Of a DNA stretch of 37,600 bases, positions 7,216 to 16,214 are shown piece by piece. The first letter of the stretch is position 1; every line of letters begins with the position of its first letter. The stretch lies in the NCBI RefSeq assembly GCF_014762765.1, contig NZ_JABURH010000208.1:1-37600 (forward strand), read 5' to 3'. Made by a program: the position numbers and the translations under genes. Below the pieces are notes generated by a model, which had not been told where the DNA came from, ran no database searches, and saw nothing but the letters and a program-made list of their open reading frames with translations. Source of the stretch: Alcanivorax sp. Its GTDB lineage: Bacteria > Pseudomonadota > Gammaproteobacteria > Pseudomonadales > Alcanivoracaceae.

Positions 7216-8778
7216 TTAAATCTGCGATTCAATCGGCAGCCAAGACAACAACCAGACCCGAAAGCGTTGCCACCGGGAGGTTTCCGGGTCGTGATTCACG
7301 GTAAGCAAGTTATTATTATCACGGGCCTGCCATTGCAGTTTTTGTTCTTCATTCAGTGAGAGCCGCCAGGCGGAATCGGCGGCGACCCAGCGATCAAACA
7401 ACTGGCTGAGTTGCTGGTTGAGCGCTTTGCTTTCAATCAGCAGACCGACTTCCGTGTTCTGTATCAGCGAACGGCCATCCAGGTTGACCGAGCCGATAAA
7501 GCTGCGGTCGTGGTCAATGACAAAGGTCTTGGCATGCAGGCTGGCGCGGGACTCCCCCTGGAACCAGCGCATGCGTTGACGCTGCCCGGCTTCGGCGCGA
7601 AGTTCCCACAGGTCCACGCCACTTTCCAGTAAAGACTTGCGATAGCGTGAGTAGCCACTATGCACGATAGCCACATCGGTGGTGCTCAGGGAATTGGTGA
7701 GAATGCTGACGTCCACGCCTGTGGCTTCCTTGTCGCGAAACAGGGCGACACCGCGTTTGCCGGGTACAAAATACGCTGAGCTGATTTCCAGTCGTTCCTC
7801 GGCGCTTTCCAGCATTGTCTTGAGGTCTTCCAGCAGGAAGGTGTCCCGTGGCGTGTCGGTATGTGACAGAGCCTTGTCCGGCGGGTCTGCATAGAGGGTG
7901 GCCGTACCCCATTCCAGGGGGACTTCCCCGGCCACCAGTTTGCGAGCCAGGCTGGAACCGCGCAGTGCATCGACAAACTCGCTGTCGCGCTGGTCGACCA
8001 GGAAGGCGCGCAGCGCCTCGCGCATTTCCGTCAGGGACATTTCAGCATCGTCCGCATCCAGTACCCGATCCACCGGCAGAGCGGCCTGGCTGTTCCAGTA
8101 GTCGTCGAAACTTTGCATGCCGGCCTGAACCACCGGCCCAGTGGTCAGCACATCCACATCCTGGAAATCCAGATGCGTATTGGAAAAGTATTCGTCACCC
8201 AGGTTGCGCCCGCCGGCAATCATTACCAGGGAATCAGCAAGCATCAACTTGTTGTGCATGCGATGGTTGGTGCGGCCGAAAGTGAATGCCATTTCCATCA
8301 GACGCAGTGGGCCGCCACGAGCCTTGACCGGATTGAACAGGCGGATCTGGATGTTGGGATGGTCGTGGAGGGTGGCGACCAGAGGGTTGTCCACGCGGGT
8401 GCCCAGATCATCCACCAACACGCGCACTCGTACGCCCCGGTCTGCCGCTTCCAATAGCCGGCTGATAATGATTCGCCCGGTGGTGTCGTTACTGAAGATG
8501 TAGTACTGCAAGTCCAGGGATGCGCGGGCGGTTTCAATCAGTGATACCCGGGCAATAAACGCGGAAAGGCCATCATGCAGCAAATAGAAACCGGACTGAT
8601 GATCTTGCCGGCGGTCGCCAAGTGCTGCTTGCGTGGCATCTACCAAGGGCCCCTGTGTCGGGGGAGGTAGGGCGTCGCTATGTAGCCGTTCACCGGGGTG
8701 GAAACTGTTGCAGCCCTGGAAAATGGCGACAACAACAATCAGCGTCAGACGGAGAGAGAGGGTGAGCGAGGTATTCAT
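7216..8778 (-). CDS. clsC: Phospholipase D family lipoprotein, cardiolipin synthase ClsC type
   Basis: This 520-residue protein probably makes cardiolipin from phosphatidylglycerol, with phosphatidylethanolamine as second substrate in the E. coli ClsC/YmdC case. Both catalytic HKD motifs are intact: H175-K177-D182 in MHNKLMLADSLVMIAGGRN and H415-K417-D422 in LHAKTFVIDHDRSFIGSVN. The N-terminus has a hydrophobic segment and lipobox IFQG-C23, so the mature protein is probably lipid-anchored in the envelope. QYYIFSNDTTGRIIISRLLEA is typical of the family. E. coli ClsC acts with YmdB; no ymdB-like gene is nearby. The gene is close behind the small hypothetical gene at 8799-9116 (20 bp) and may share its transcript. 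Confidence 0.87.
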   Translation of the reverse strand: MNTSLTLSLRLTLIVVVAIFQGCNSFHPGERLHSDALPPPTQGPLVDATQAALGDRRQDHQSGFYLLHDGLSAFIARVSLIETARASLDLQYYIFSNDTTGRIIISRLLEAADRGVRVRVLVDDLGTRVDNPLVATLHDHPNIQIRLFNPVKARGGPLRLMEMAFTFGRTNHRMHNKLMLADSLVMIAGGRNLGDEYFSNTHLDFQDVDVLTTGPVVQAGMQSFDDYWNSQAALPVDRVLDADDAEMSLTEMREALRAFLVDQRDSEFVDALRGSSLARKLVAGEVPLEWGTATLYADPPDKALSHTDTPRDTFLLEDLKTMLESAEERLEISSAYFVPGKRGVALFRDKEATGVDVSILTNSLSTTDVAIVHSGYSRYRKSLLESGVDLWELRAEAGQRQRMRWFQGESRASLHAKTFVIDHDRSFIGSVNLDGRSLIQNTEVGLLIESKALNQQLSQLFDRWVAADSAWRLSLNEEQKLQWQARDNNNLLTVNHDPETSRWQRFRVWLLSWLPIESQI

Positions 8779-8798
8779 CCCTGATCAGCAGGACGCAA

Positions 8799-9116
8799 CT
8801 AGTCGTCCTGCTCGTCCTTGTTGTTCATATTGCGCGATGCGGTGCGGGCGTCTTCCAGAGCAGCAAACTGTTCCGAAATCAGTGAGCCCACTTCCTGATT
8901 GACCTTGCGAATGGTGTCGTACACCAGGCCGATGGTCTTGCGCTGTTTTTCTTTCAGATTGCTGGCCCGCTCTTCAAACAATCCCAGTTTTTCCAATGCG
9001 TCGAAAGGCAGGCTGGCGATATGCTGGTGTACCTCTTCCACGGTGGTGGCGCCATCGTCGATGGCTTCCTGAATCATGTCCTTGAGCAGTTCTGCCCGTT
9101 CAGCGGTTTTTTTCAT
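8799..9116 (-). CDS. Small helical protein of unknown function
   Basis: This 105-residue soluble protein is predicted to be almost wholly alpha-helical: KKTAERAELLKDMIQEAIDD, then ATTVEEVHQHIASLPFDALE, then a long helix LKEKQRKTIGLVYDTIRKVN and an acidic tail ending KDEQDD. The layout is loosely reminiscent of phasin-like or poly-helix proteins, but I do not recognise the family. It is the likely first gene of a leftward transcript with the clsC-like gene and is divergent from 9309-9590 across 192 bp. The ribosome-binding site is weak (AGG very close to the ATG). Confidence 0.7.
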   Translation of the reverse strand: MKKTAERAELLKDMIQEAIDDGATTVEEVHQHIASLPFDALEKLGLFEERASNLKEKQRKTIGLVYDTIRKVNQEVGSLISEQFAALEDARTASRNMNNKDEQDD

Positions 9117-9308
9117 TACCTGCGTGGCCTGTCAGTGAAATCATTTCCAGCAATGTAACGGAATCCCCGGGATGCAGCCACAATTGTGGTGCCTGCGCTG
9201 ACCGATTGTCCTACGTAATACGCCGTTACAGGGTGCTGTCTTGACCCTGAGGGAATAATCGGGCCAATCTGGAACCGGATTCATGCAGCGACTCGAGGAG
9301 TCATCAAC

Positions 9309-9590
9309 ATGGAAAATGCCAAGCAGATGCTTGCCGACATCAAGGGCAAGCTGGATGAACTGGAAACAGAGCTGGAGCAGCTGGAGGCCCGGGGTGTGAA
9401 CGCCAATGGGGATTCCGGTATCGAAGCGGAACGCCACCAGTTGGCACTGCAGGATGTGCTCACCGATTTGCAGCAGCGCATTGATGAATACCATGAGCTG
9501 GCCGACATGGATGCGGATGGCCAGGGCAACTGGCAGCAACTGGATCGTGACCTGAAGGATCTGAATAGCGATCTTTATGGCGCCAACTGA
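9309..9590 (+). CDS. Small acidic coiled-coil protein of unknown function
   Basis: This is a 93-residue protein with two heptad-patterned helices (KQMLADIKGKLDELETELEQ, and LQDVLTDLQQRIDEYHELAD) separated by a Gly/Asn loop; it ends LKDLNSDLYGAN. It is strongly acidic with no signal peptide or membrane helix. A good ribosome-binding site (GAGGAG, 9295-9300) lies 8 bases before the ATG. The 192-bp upstream region contains TTGACC at 9241-9246 but only a poor -10 at the right distance. Function unknown; not recognised as a named family. Confidence 0.75.
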   Translation: MENAKQMLADIKGKLDELETELEQLEARGVNANGDSGIEAERHQLALQDVLTDLQQRIDEYHELADMDADGQGNWQQLDRDLKDLNSDLYGAN

Positions 9591-9670
9591 GTGTCCGCTA
9601 TACTGACCGGGCATGTTCTCCTTGTCTTGAAGAGGGCTGTCCTACCTTCATCCATTGCCCGGTTACCGTC

Positions 9671-10174
9671 ATGACTGGACTGACTATCCGTGCGGAAACG
9701 CCGGCGGATATCCCCGCCATTACCGCGTTAACCGATGCGGCGTTTGCCAATGTAACGCACAGCGACCAGCGCGAAGCACAGATCGTTAACCTGTTACGCG
9801 AGAATGGCGCCTTGACGGTGTCGCTGGTCGCTATGCGTCATGGAGATGCTGTGGGCCATGTGGCGGCGTCACCTGTGTCGCTTTCTGACGGTAGTGAACA
9901 CTGGTTCGGGATTGGCCCGGTGTCAGTGTTGCCGAACTACCAGGGGCAAGGCATCGGCTCAGCACTGATGCAGGCGGTGATCGCTGCACTGCGCGAGAAG
10001 GGGGCAGCCGGCTGTGTGTTGCTGGGGGATCCGTCCTGGTATCTGCGTTTTGGTTTTGTGGCCACACCATTGCTGCGTCTGCCCGGCGTGCCGCCGGAAT
10101 ATTTCCAGGCATTGTTGCTGGCTGGGGACTGGCCGGATGCCAGGGTGCACTACCATTCGGCTTTTGCTGGTTGA
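9671..10174 (+). CDS. GNAT-family N-acetyltransferase (YhbS-like)
   Basis: This 167-residue acetyltransferase uses acetyl-CoA; the acceptor is unknown. The N-terminus LTIRAETPADIPAITALTDA is the usual GNAT beginning. The acetyl-CoA pyrophosphate-binding motif A is visible as VLPNYQGQGIGSALMQAVIA (residues ~95-114), followed by GDPSWYLRFGF, which is typical of the YhbS/COG3153 subgroup. Length matches that subgroup. It stands 45 bp before the next gene and may be co-transcribed with it. Confidence 0.87.
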   Translation: MTGLTIRAETPADIPAITALTDAAFANVTHSDQREAQIVNLLRENGALTVSLVAMRHGDAVGHVAASPVSLSDGSEHWFGIGPVSVLPNYQGQGIGSALMQAVIAALREKGAAGCVLLGDPSWYLRFGFVATPLLRLPGVPPEYFQALLLAGDWPDARVHYHSAFAG

Positions 10175-10219
10175 TCTTCCCCGCTATTCTTGCGCGTTCC
10201 ATGGACGGAAGGTGTTGTG

Positions 10220-10756
10220 ATGACTATCAAACCGCTTAACAGCGTTCTGCTCTTCAAATCCCTGCGTAAACACCTGGGTATTTTTTTCTTGATGCTGCTG
10301 ATGGGGCTGGCGTTCGGTTCGGTGGGCGTGGGCCTGCTGGTGTGGGAGCATTCGCCGGGGGACTGGGGCTTATTGCTGTTTTCCTCCCTGTTTGCGCTGA
10401 TTGGTTTCGGTGTTCTGGTCGCTGCCTTTGTCTCCACCTGGAGCAGTGTGGGCTATTACTACGAGCGCGCCTTGCTGAAACAATACGGCATCAATATTGA
10501 TGGCCGGGTATTAGGGGTTCAGCAATATAACCAGCCTGAAGACGGGGAGGAAACCCTGTGGCTGATGAGCTTCGAATACCATCATCAGGGCCAGCAGTAT
10601 CAAGCCGATACCATGCTGCCCGGCGAAGAGTGGGCCGACAAACTGCCGCAACAACAGTGGTTGCCGCTACGATTACTCAGGCCCCGCCCGCAGATAGCCG
10701 AACCCCGTTGGCGGAAACTGAAGAATCAGCTCAAGCTGGATGGGGTCTGGGGTTAG
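10220..10756 (+). CDS. Two-TM membrane protein with cytoplasmic/periplasmic beta domain (DUF3592-like)
   Basis: This is a 178-residue protein. Two membrane helices lie at about residues 19-41 (LGIFFLMLLMGLAFGSVGVG) and 48-68. A hydrophilic C-terminal half follows (YYYERALLKQYGINIDGRVL, then FEYHHQGQQYQADTML), resembling DUF3592-type proteins in layout. The ATG at 10220 was chosen over an upstream TTG because GGAAGG (10207-10212) is 7 bases before it. Function unknown. It converges on nhaD with 22 bp between stops. Confidence 0.7.
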   Translation: MTIKPLNSVLLFKSLRKHLGIFFLMLLMGLAFGSVGVGLLVWEHSPGDWGLLLFSSLFALIGFGVLVAAFVSTWSSVGYYYERALLKQYGINIDGRVLGVQQYNQPEDGEETLWLMSFEYHHQGQQYQADTMLPGEEWADKLPQQQWLPLRLLRPRPQIAEPRWRKLKNQLKLDGVWG

Positions 10757-10778
10757 GGCGCGCCACGGCCGCCCCTTT

Positions 10779-12014
10779 CTACATTACCAGCCATTGCCCC
10801 AGCCCCAGCACGGCCACGAAGCCTACGCTGTAGGCCACCAGCAGATACAGGAAATAGCGCAGGTAGCTGACGAAGGTAAGCGCTTCCACCTTGCTCATGG
10901 CGATCACCCCGGCGGCGGAGCCGATGATCAGCAGGGAGCCGCCTACGCCTACCGAATAGGTCAACGACAGCCATTCCGGCAGGGTCATCTCGATGCCGGA
11001 ATTGAGCAGCGCAGCGGTCAGGGGCACATTGTCGAACATGGCCGAGGCAATCCCCACCAGGAAATTGGCCGCCACCGGTGGCATCAGGTCATACAAGGCC
11101 GGGAAGTAGGCCAGCATGCCCAGCTCCTTGAGCATGCCCACCAGCAGCAATACCCCCAGGAAAAACAGCAGGGTGTCGAACTCGATCTTGCGGATGTATT
11201 CCAGCACCGGCTCGTCCTTGTTGAGAAACTGCACCACCATAAACATCAGCGACAGGCCGAACAGGAAGCACAGTACCGGCGGAATACCAAAAGCCACGTT
11301 GCCAGCGATGGTGCCGAGGATGGTGGCAAAGAACAGTACCGCAATGACCTTGTCGCCCCGGTCAATCACGCTTTCCTGTTTCTTGATCACTACCTCACCG
11401 CTGAGCCGCAGTGACAGCATGCCGGCCAGCACCGCCACCGCGCCGGCGGCGGGCAGGCTCAGCAGCAGCAGGTCAGGGATTTCCACCTTGTCCGCCAGGA
11501 AGATCATCAGCGTGGTGACATCGCCGGTGATCAGGGCGGTGCCGCCTGCATTCACCGAGAACACCACCAGCACCACATAGCGCAGCAGCTTTTCCGCCGG
11601 CAGTTTCAGGTTCATCAGTACCGCAATGCACACCAGGGTGGCAGTGATGTTGTCCGCCAGGGAGGAGAACAGGAAAGCAAACAGGCCGGTGAGCAGCATC
11701 AGCTTGCGTTCACTGATGCGGGTGGGCAGCAGGCGATTGACGATACTGTCGATGATGCCCTTGCCGGACAGATAGGCCACAAAGGTCATGGCGGCCATCA
11801 GGAACAGCCACAGGGTGGCGATATCCAGCAGGTTTTCGTCCAGCCGCTCCATCAGGGCCTCATGACTGAGATGGGCCGGCGGGGCAATGAAAAACAGCAA
11901 CCAGGCCAGGGAGCCGAAGAACAGTGTGGTCTTGGCCTTGTCGATGTGGACCATGTCTTCGACGACGATGGACAAAAAACCCAGTGCTACCAGAATCAAT
12001 AAAACGGTGCTCAT
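10779..12014 (-). CDS. nhaD: Na+/H+ antiporter NhaD
   Basis: This ~411-residue inner-membrane protein has about 11-12 hydrophobic helices and is predicted to exchange Na+ (or Li+) for protons, which suits a marine cell. Family-type segments are LLTGLFAFLFSSLADNITAT (conserved Asp-Asn in a membrane helix), FSVNAGGTALITGDVTTLMI and MFDNVPLTAALLNSGIEM. These match the NhaD branch of the ion-transporter (ArsB/NhaD) superfamily. The ATG at 12014 is preferred because GAGAG lies 9 bases upstream; an in-frame ATG at 12023 would have the same GAGAG only one base away. It is divergent from the iron-regulated imelysin gene. Confidence 0.88.
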   Translation of the reverse strand: MSTVLLILVALGFLSIVVEDMVHIDKAKTTLFFGSLAWLLFFIAPPAHLSHEALMERLDENLLDIATLWLFLMAAMTFVAYLSGKGIIDSIVNRLLPTRISERKLMLLTGLFAFLFSSLADNITATLVCIAVLMNLKLPAEKLLRYVVLVVFSVNAGGTALITGDVTTLMIFLADKVEIPDLLLLSLPAAGAVAVLAGMLSLRLSGEVVIKKQESVIDRGDKVIAVLFFATILGTIAGNVAFGIPPVLCFLFGLSLMFMVVQFLNKDEPVLEYIRKIEFDTLLFFLGVLLLVGMLKELGMLAYFPALYDLMPPVAANFLVGIASAMFDNVPLTAALLNSGIEMTLPEWLSLTYSVGVGGSLLIIGSAAGVIAMSKVEALTFVSYLRYFLYLLVAYSVGFVAVLGLGQWLVM

Positions 12015-12176
12015 GGCGGGCATCTCTCACGGCAGGAAGTGGAGGGCGGCGGTATTCTAGGTCCTTTGTGAATCGGGTTCATCAACAATCCTGCTTTTTA
12101 TTCACTGTGAACGCCCCCGCGGTGAAAAAAAATACCCATGAAAGCGCAAAATTACGGCCCTGGCCCTTTCAATCAA

Positions 12177-12191
12177 TGAGAATAATTCGCA
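12177..12191 (+). promoter_or_regulatory. Fur box upstream of the imelysin cluster
   Basis: TGAGAATAATTCGCA matches the 7-1-7 Fur consensus TGATAATNATTATCA at all but three of the 14 defined positions. The flanking bases extend the symmetry (AATAATTCGCATTATT, 12181-12196), so two overlapping Fur dimers are possible. It lies ~80 bp before the imelysin ATG at 12272, and an imperfect -10 (CATTAT, 12190-12195) overlaps it. Iron-replete repression of the following cluster is the natural reading and agrees with Fur control of the homologous Pseudomonas genes. Confidence 0.8.
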
Positions 12192-12271
12192 TTATTGTGT
12201 CTTGATATTTTTGGTGCTGCCCGTTGCTGGCACCGCTTCATTTGCTGTCACACGATATGTCGAGGAATTCC

Positions 12272-13552
12272 ATGTTGTCCCGCCTCTCTACAGGGGGCCT
12301 GTTGCTGGCCTCTCTGCTGCTCACTGCCTGCAGTGAAGAACCTTCTGCCACTGCGGAGCCGGCCTACGACGAGGCCCGTGCCCGGCTGGTGATCGACCAC
12401 TATGCCGACATGGCGCTGGCAGCCTACAGCGATGCGCTGAGCGAGGCCCGGGAACTGCGAGGGCAGATTGATACCCTGCTGACAGATCCCAATGAGGAAA
12501 CCCTGGCCGCGGCCCGTCAGGCCTGGCGCGATGCCCGGGCGCCCTACATGCAGACCGAGGTATTCCGGTTTGGCAACGTGGTGGTGGACGAGTGGGAAGG
12601 GCAGGTGAATGCCTGGCCTCTGGATGAAGGGCTGATCGATTATGTGGATGACAATTATCAGGCGGTGATGGGTAACCCTGGCGCTCGCGGTAATATCATC
12701 GCCAGCCAGTCGCTGAAAATCGGTGAACAACAACTGGATCTGAGTGAGCTGACGCCGGAGCTGCTTGCCAGCCTGAACGAACTGGGTGGCTCAGAAGCGA
12801 ATGTGGCTACCGGTTATCACGCCATCGAGTTTTTGCTCTGGGGGCAGGATCTTAACGGTACCGATGCTGGCGCCGGGGAACGCCCGGCTACGGATTTTGC
12901 CACCGGCAATGATGCCACCGGCGGGCACAACGAACGTCGCCGCGACTACCTGAAAGTGGTTGCCGATTTGCTGATCAGTGATCTGGAAGCGATGGTGGCC
13001 GAGTGGCAGCCCAATCAGGACAACTATCGCGCGGAACTGGTTGCGGACAGCGTGGAAAACGGCCTGCGCAAGATGTTGTTCGGCATGGGCAGTCTGTCTC
13101 TGGGCGAGCTGGCCGGTGAGCGCATGAAGGTAGCTCTGGCCGCCCATTCGCCGGAAGACGAGCACGACTGCTTCAGTGACAACACCCACTTCTCACACTT
13201 TTATAACGGCAAGGGCATCGAGAATGTCTACCTGGGTGAATACCAGCGGGTAGACGGCGAGACCCTCAGCGGTCCGTCCCTCAGCGACCTGGTTGCCGCC
13301 AGTGAGCCGCAGCTGGATGACAGGCTGAAAGCTGACCTGAATGCCAGCGAAGCAGCCTTGCAGACGCTGGTGGACAGTGCCGCCAATGGCGTCCACTTTG
13401 ATCAGCTGATCGCGCCGGGTAATGCCGAAGGTGCGGCTACCGTTAATCGTGCCATCGATGCCCTGGTGGAGCAGACCGCCAGTATCGAGAAAGCGGCCCT
13501 GGTACTGGATATCCAGGCTCTGAACCCGGATACGGCCAACCACAGTTTCTGA
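12272..13552 (+). CDS. Imelysin family lipoprotein (iron-regulated, M75/IrpA type)
   Basis: This 426-residue envelope lipoprotein belongs to the imelysin group (peptidase M75, IrpA/IcmP, related to EfeO), implicated in iron acquisition or iron-linked envelope processes; proteolytic activity is doubted for many members. The signal segment LSRLSTGGLLLASLLLTACS has lipobox LLTA-C. The family GxHxxE motif is intact at residues 181-186 (GYHAIE, followed by FLLWGQDL). WRDARAPYMQTEVFRFGN and FSDNTHFSHFYNGKGIENVY are also typical. The ATG at 12272 is chosen because GAGGA (12262-12266) precedes it by 5 bases; an in-frame ATG at 12257 is the alternative. A Fur box lies upstream. It is the first gene of a four-gene cluster. 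Confidence 0.9.
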   Translation: MLSRLSTGGLLLASLLLTACSEEPSATAEPAYDEARARLVIDHYADMALAAYSDALSEARELRGQIDTLLTDPNEETLAAARQAWRDARAPYMQTEVFRFGNVVVDEWEGQVNAWPLDEGLIDYVDDNYQAVMGNPGARGNIIASQSLKIGEQQLDLSELTPELLASLNELGGSEANVATGYHAIEFLLWGQDLNGTDAGAGERPATDFATGNDATGGHNERRRDYLKVVADLLISDLEAMVAEWQPNQDNYRAELVADSVENGLRKMLFGMGSLSLGELAGERMKVALAAHSPEDEHDCFSDNTHFSHFYNGKGIENVYLGEYQRVDGETLSGPSLSDLVAASEPQLDDRLKADLNASEAALQTLVDSAANGVHFDQLIAPGNAEGAATVNRAIDALVEQTASIEKAALVLDIQALNPDTANHSF

Positions 13553-13601
13553 AACGAGCCCCGGCAGTGCTCTGCAAGCAATGAGCCGCTGCCCGTTACC
13601 G

Positions 13602-13663
13602 CAGGAGCGTCGCTTGCGGCGCGATGCTAACGTCGTCAATCGCGCCGCGAGCGACACTCCCGC
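13602..13663. repeat. Extragenic palindrome, GGAGCGTCGC...GCGACRCTCC family
   Basis: Left arm CAGGAGCGTCGCTTGCGGCG plus CGAT pairs with ATCGCGCCGCGAGCGACACT plus CCCGC, with a 13-base loop. It fills most of the gap between imelysin and the di-heme oxidoreductase. The same arm sequence forms the outer arms of the element at 23278-23439, so this is a dispersed family. Within an operon it may cause partial termination or mRNA processing. Confidence 0.75.
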
Positions 13664-13697
13664 AGCTGCGCCACCCAGTGAGAAGGATACTTGAACC

Positions 13698-15092
13698 TTG
13701 CGATATCTCCTGCTGACCCTGGTCACCCTGTTGGCCGCCTGCGATCAGGGGCCGACATTTACCGAAGCAGAGCCCGGTGAGCACCTGTCCGCCGGTGATG
13801 CCACCGTTACCAAGACCGACCAGAATGCCTTTTCCCTGCCACTGGCCAACCTGTCGCCCTCCCGGCGCCTGGATTTCAGTGTCGGTAACAGCTTCTTTCG
13901 CAATCCCTGGGTGATCGGCCCGGCCTCCACGGATGCCCGTGATGGCCTGGGGCCGTTGTTCAATACCAACGCGTGTCAGAATTGCCATATCAAGGATGGC
14001 CGTGGCCATCCGCCGGCAGCGGACGCCAAGCAGGCGGTGTCCATGCTGGTGCGCCTGTCGGTACCGGCCAGTGAAACCGATGACCTGACCCGCAGTGGCC
14101 TGGTGCCAGAGCCCAACTACGGTGGTCAGTTCCAGGACGCGGCCATCCCGGGGATCGAACCGGAAGGGCGGGTACGGGTGAGCTATGAGCCGGTCACCAT
14201 GACCTTTGCCGATGGCCATCAGGTGGGGCTGCGCAAACCGCGTCTTGAGTTCTTCGATCTGGCCTATGGCGAGATGCATCCGGCCACCCTGTTTTCCGCC
14301 CGGGTGGCGCCACCGATGATTGGGCTGGGGTTGTTGGAAGCCATTCCGGAAGCGGACCTGCTGGCCCATGCGGACCCCAACGATGACGACGGTGATGGTA
14401 TCAGTGGTCGCGCCAACCGGGTCTGGGACTCGGCGAATAATACCACTGCCATGGGCCGCTTTGGCTGGAAAGCCGGCCAGCCCGGGGTGTTGCAGCAAAG
14501 CGCCGGGGCGTTTGCCAACGATATGGGGTTGAACAGCCATCTGGTGTCCACGGATTCCTGCGCGCCCAGTCAGACCGATTGTCTGGCCATGCCCAATGGC
14601 GGTGACGTGGAGGTGAGCGACAGCGTGCTTAACAGCGTGGTGTTCTATTCGCGCACCCTGGCGGTGCCGGCTCGTCGCAATGTGGATGATCCCCAGGTGC
14701 TCAAGGGCAAGGCCCTGTTCCATGAGGCCAACTGCCAGGGCTGCCATGTGCCCAAATTCACCACCGGTGCCCAGGCGTCGGAGCCGGAGCTGGCCAATCA
14801 GACCATTCGCCCCTACACCGATCTGTTACTGCACGACATGGGGCCGGGGCTGGCGGACGGCCGCCCGGAATTCCTGGCCAACGGTCAGGAGTGGCGTACC
14901 GCCCCGCTGTGGGGTATCGGCCTGACGGAAGCGGTGAATGGACACACCCAGTTCCTGCACGATGGCCGCGCCCGTAATCTGATGGAAGCCGTGCTCTGGC
15001 ATGGTGGTGAAGCAGCGGCGTCGCGGGACAAGGTGCTGACATTCGATGCCGATCAGCGCGCCGCCCTGCTGGCATTCCTCAATTCCCTGTAA
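13698..15092 (+). CDS. Di-heme oxidoreductase (putative thiol oxidoreductase) lipoprotein
   Basis: This 464-residue protein is a c-type cytochrome of the DHOR/COG3488 family, related to MauG-type di-heme proteins. Two heme-binding CxxCH motifs are present: C93-C96-H97 (NACQNCHIKDGRG) and C346-C349-H350 (NCQGCHVPKF). A short calcium-loop-like segment DPNDDDGDGISGRANRVWD lies near residues 229-247. The N-terminus RYLLLTLVTLLAACDQ is a lipoprotein signal, so hemes are attached in the periplasm. The start is a TTG at 13698 with GAAGGA about 10 bases upstream; no ATG fits. It lies in the imelysin cluster, as in Pseudomonas, and may help redox handling of iron; the reaction is not established. Confidence 0.87.
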   Translation: MRYLLLTLVTLLAACDQGPTFTEAEPGEHLSAGDATVTKTDQNAFSLPLANLSPSRRLDFSVGNSFFRNPWVIGPASTDARDGLGPLFNTNACQNCHIKDGRGHPPAADAKQAVSMLVRLSVPASETDDLTRSGLVPEPNYGGQFQDAAIPGIEPEGRVRVSYEPVTMTFADGHQVGLRKPRLEFFDLAYGEMHPATLFSARVAPPMIGLGLLEAIPEADLLAHADPNDDDGDGISGRANRVWDSANNTTAMGRFGWKAGQPGVLQQSAGAFANDMGLNSHLVSTDSCAPSQTDCLAMPNGGDVEVSDSVLNSVVFYSRTLAVPARRNVDDPQVLKGKALFHEANCQGCHVPKFTTGAQASEPELANQTIRPYTDLLLHDMGPGLADGRPEFLANGQEWRTAPLWGIGLTEAVNGHTQFLHDGRARNLMEAVLWHGGEAAASRDKVLTFDADQRAALLAFLNSL

Positions 15093-15104
15093 TCCGGAGG
15101 CATC

Positions 15105-16127
15105 ATGCGTTCAGTGGTTCTGCTGTTGTTGGTGGTGGCGTTGGCCGCTTGCAGCAATCCCCGCGAGGAGGTGGCGAAGCAGTTGGCCAACCAGGTGTTG
15201 CTGCCCGCCCATGAGCAGTGGCATGCCAGCAATACGGCGCTGCTCGACAGCAGTCGCGCCTGGTGCGCCGACGAGCAGGCAATGGAGGATCTGAAGCGGG
15301 TATTCCATGAAACCCAGACGGCCTGGGCCCGACTACAGCCGTTGATGGTGGGGCCGCTCGCCGAGGGTAATCGCAGCTGGCAGGTCCAGTTCTGGCCGGA
15401 CAAGCGCAATATGGTGGCGCGCCAGACAGAGGCCCTGCTGGATGAATTCGGCGATCTGGATCAGCAGCAACTGGATGGCGCCAGTGTGGTGGTGCAGGGG
15501 CTTACAGCGTTTGAATATGTGCTCTTCGATGACAAGGTCGCCATCGCTGATAACCGGGAACGCTACTGTCCATTGCTTGTGGGTATTGCCCGGCATCAGC
15601 AGGCACTGTCGGCGGAAGTGGTTGATCTGTGGCGGCAGCCAGGCGGCATGCTTGAGCAGCTAACGCGCTTTCCCAACGATCGTTATGCCAGTGCGGATGA
15701 GGCGCTCGGCGGTATCCTGCGTGTTCAGGTTACCGGCGTGGATACCCTGAAAAAGAAGCTTGGCACTCCCATGGGCCGGCATAACAACGGGGTGCCACAG
15801 CCCTATCAGGCGGAAGCCTGGCGCAGCCGCCATTCCGCGGAAAATCTGCTGGCCTCTGTGGAGGGGGCCCAGGCGGTATGGGAACGGATCCGCACCCTGG
15901 TCGGCGATGCGCAGCTGGCGGGTGACATTGATGCGGCTTACAAAACTGTGCGCGACAAGCTGGCTGCCCTGCCTGCCCCGTTGATGGAGATGGTGCAGGA
16001 CAAGGCCAGCCAGCCACAGCTGCAGTCGCTGTATGCGGATCTGGATGCACTGGAGAACCTGCAACAGACCGACCTGGCCCGGCAACTGGGTATCCAGATC
16101 GGCTTCAATGCCAACGACGGGGATTGA
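15105..16127 (+). CDS. Second imelysin-family lipoprotein, GxHxxE histidine replaced
   Basis: This 340-residue lipoprotein has the signal RSVVLLLLVVALAACSNP with lipobox. Imelysin-like features are LANQVLLPAHEQWHASNTAL, VFHETQTAWARLQPLMVGPL and the RRHxAEN-like WRSRHSAENLLASVEGAQAV. At the place of the GxHxxE motif it reads GLTAFE (residues 132-137): Gly and Glu are kept but His is Thr. This is the PA4372-like paralogue normally paired with the first imelysin and the di-heme protein. GGAGG (15096-15100) precedes the ATG, and the gap to the di-heme gene is 12 bp. A structural or sensory role rather than metal binding is possible. Confidence 0.85.
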   Translation: MRSVVLLLLVVALAACSNPREEVAKQLANQVLLPAHEQWHASNTALLDSSRAWCADEQAMEDLKRVFHETQTAWARLQPLMVGPLAEGNRSWQVQFWPDKRNMVARQTEALLDEFGDLDQQQLDGASVVVQGLTAFEYVLFDDKVAIADNRERYCPLLVGIARHQQALSAEVVDLWRQPGGMLEQLTRFPNDRYASADEALGGILRVQVTGVDTLKKKLGTPMGRHNNGVPQPYQAEAWRSRHSAENLLASVEGAQAVWERIRTLVGDAQLAGDIDAAYKTVRDKLAALPAPLMEMVQDKASQPQLQSLYADLDALENLQQTDLARQLGIQIGFNANDGD

Positions 16128-16214
16128 AAGCAGGAGCGAGTTGAAGGTTCAAAGTGGAAAGGCGAGGCATAGACGCTTTGATCGTTAACGGTCTTGCCCG
16201 CGATTCACTACCAA

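Noticed and set aside
13596-14747. 383-codon reverse ORF over the di-heme oxidoreductase gene
   Set aside because: The forward strand encodes two CxxCH motifs and a lipoprotein signal; the reverse product has no recognisable domain.
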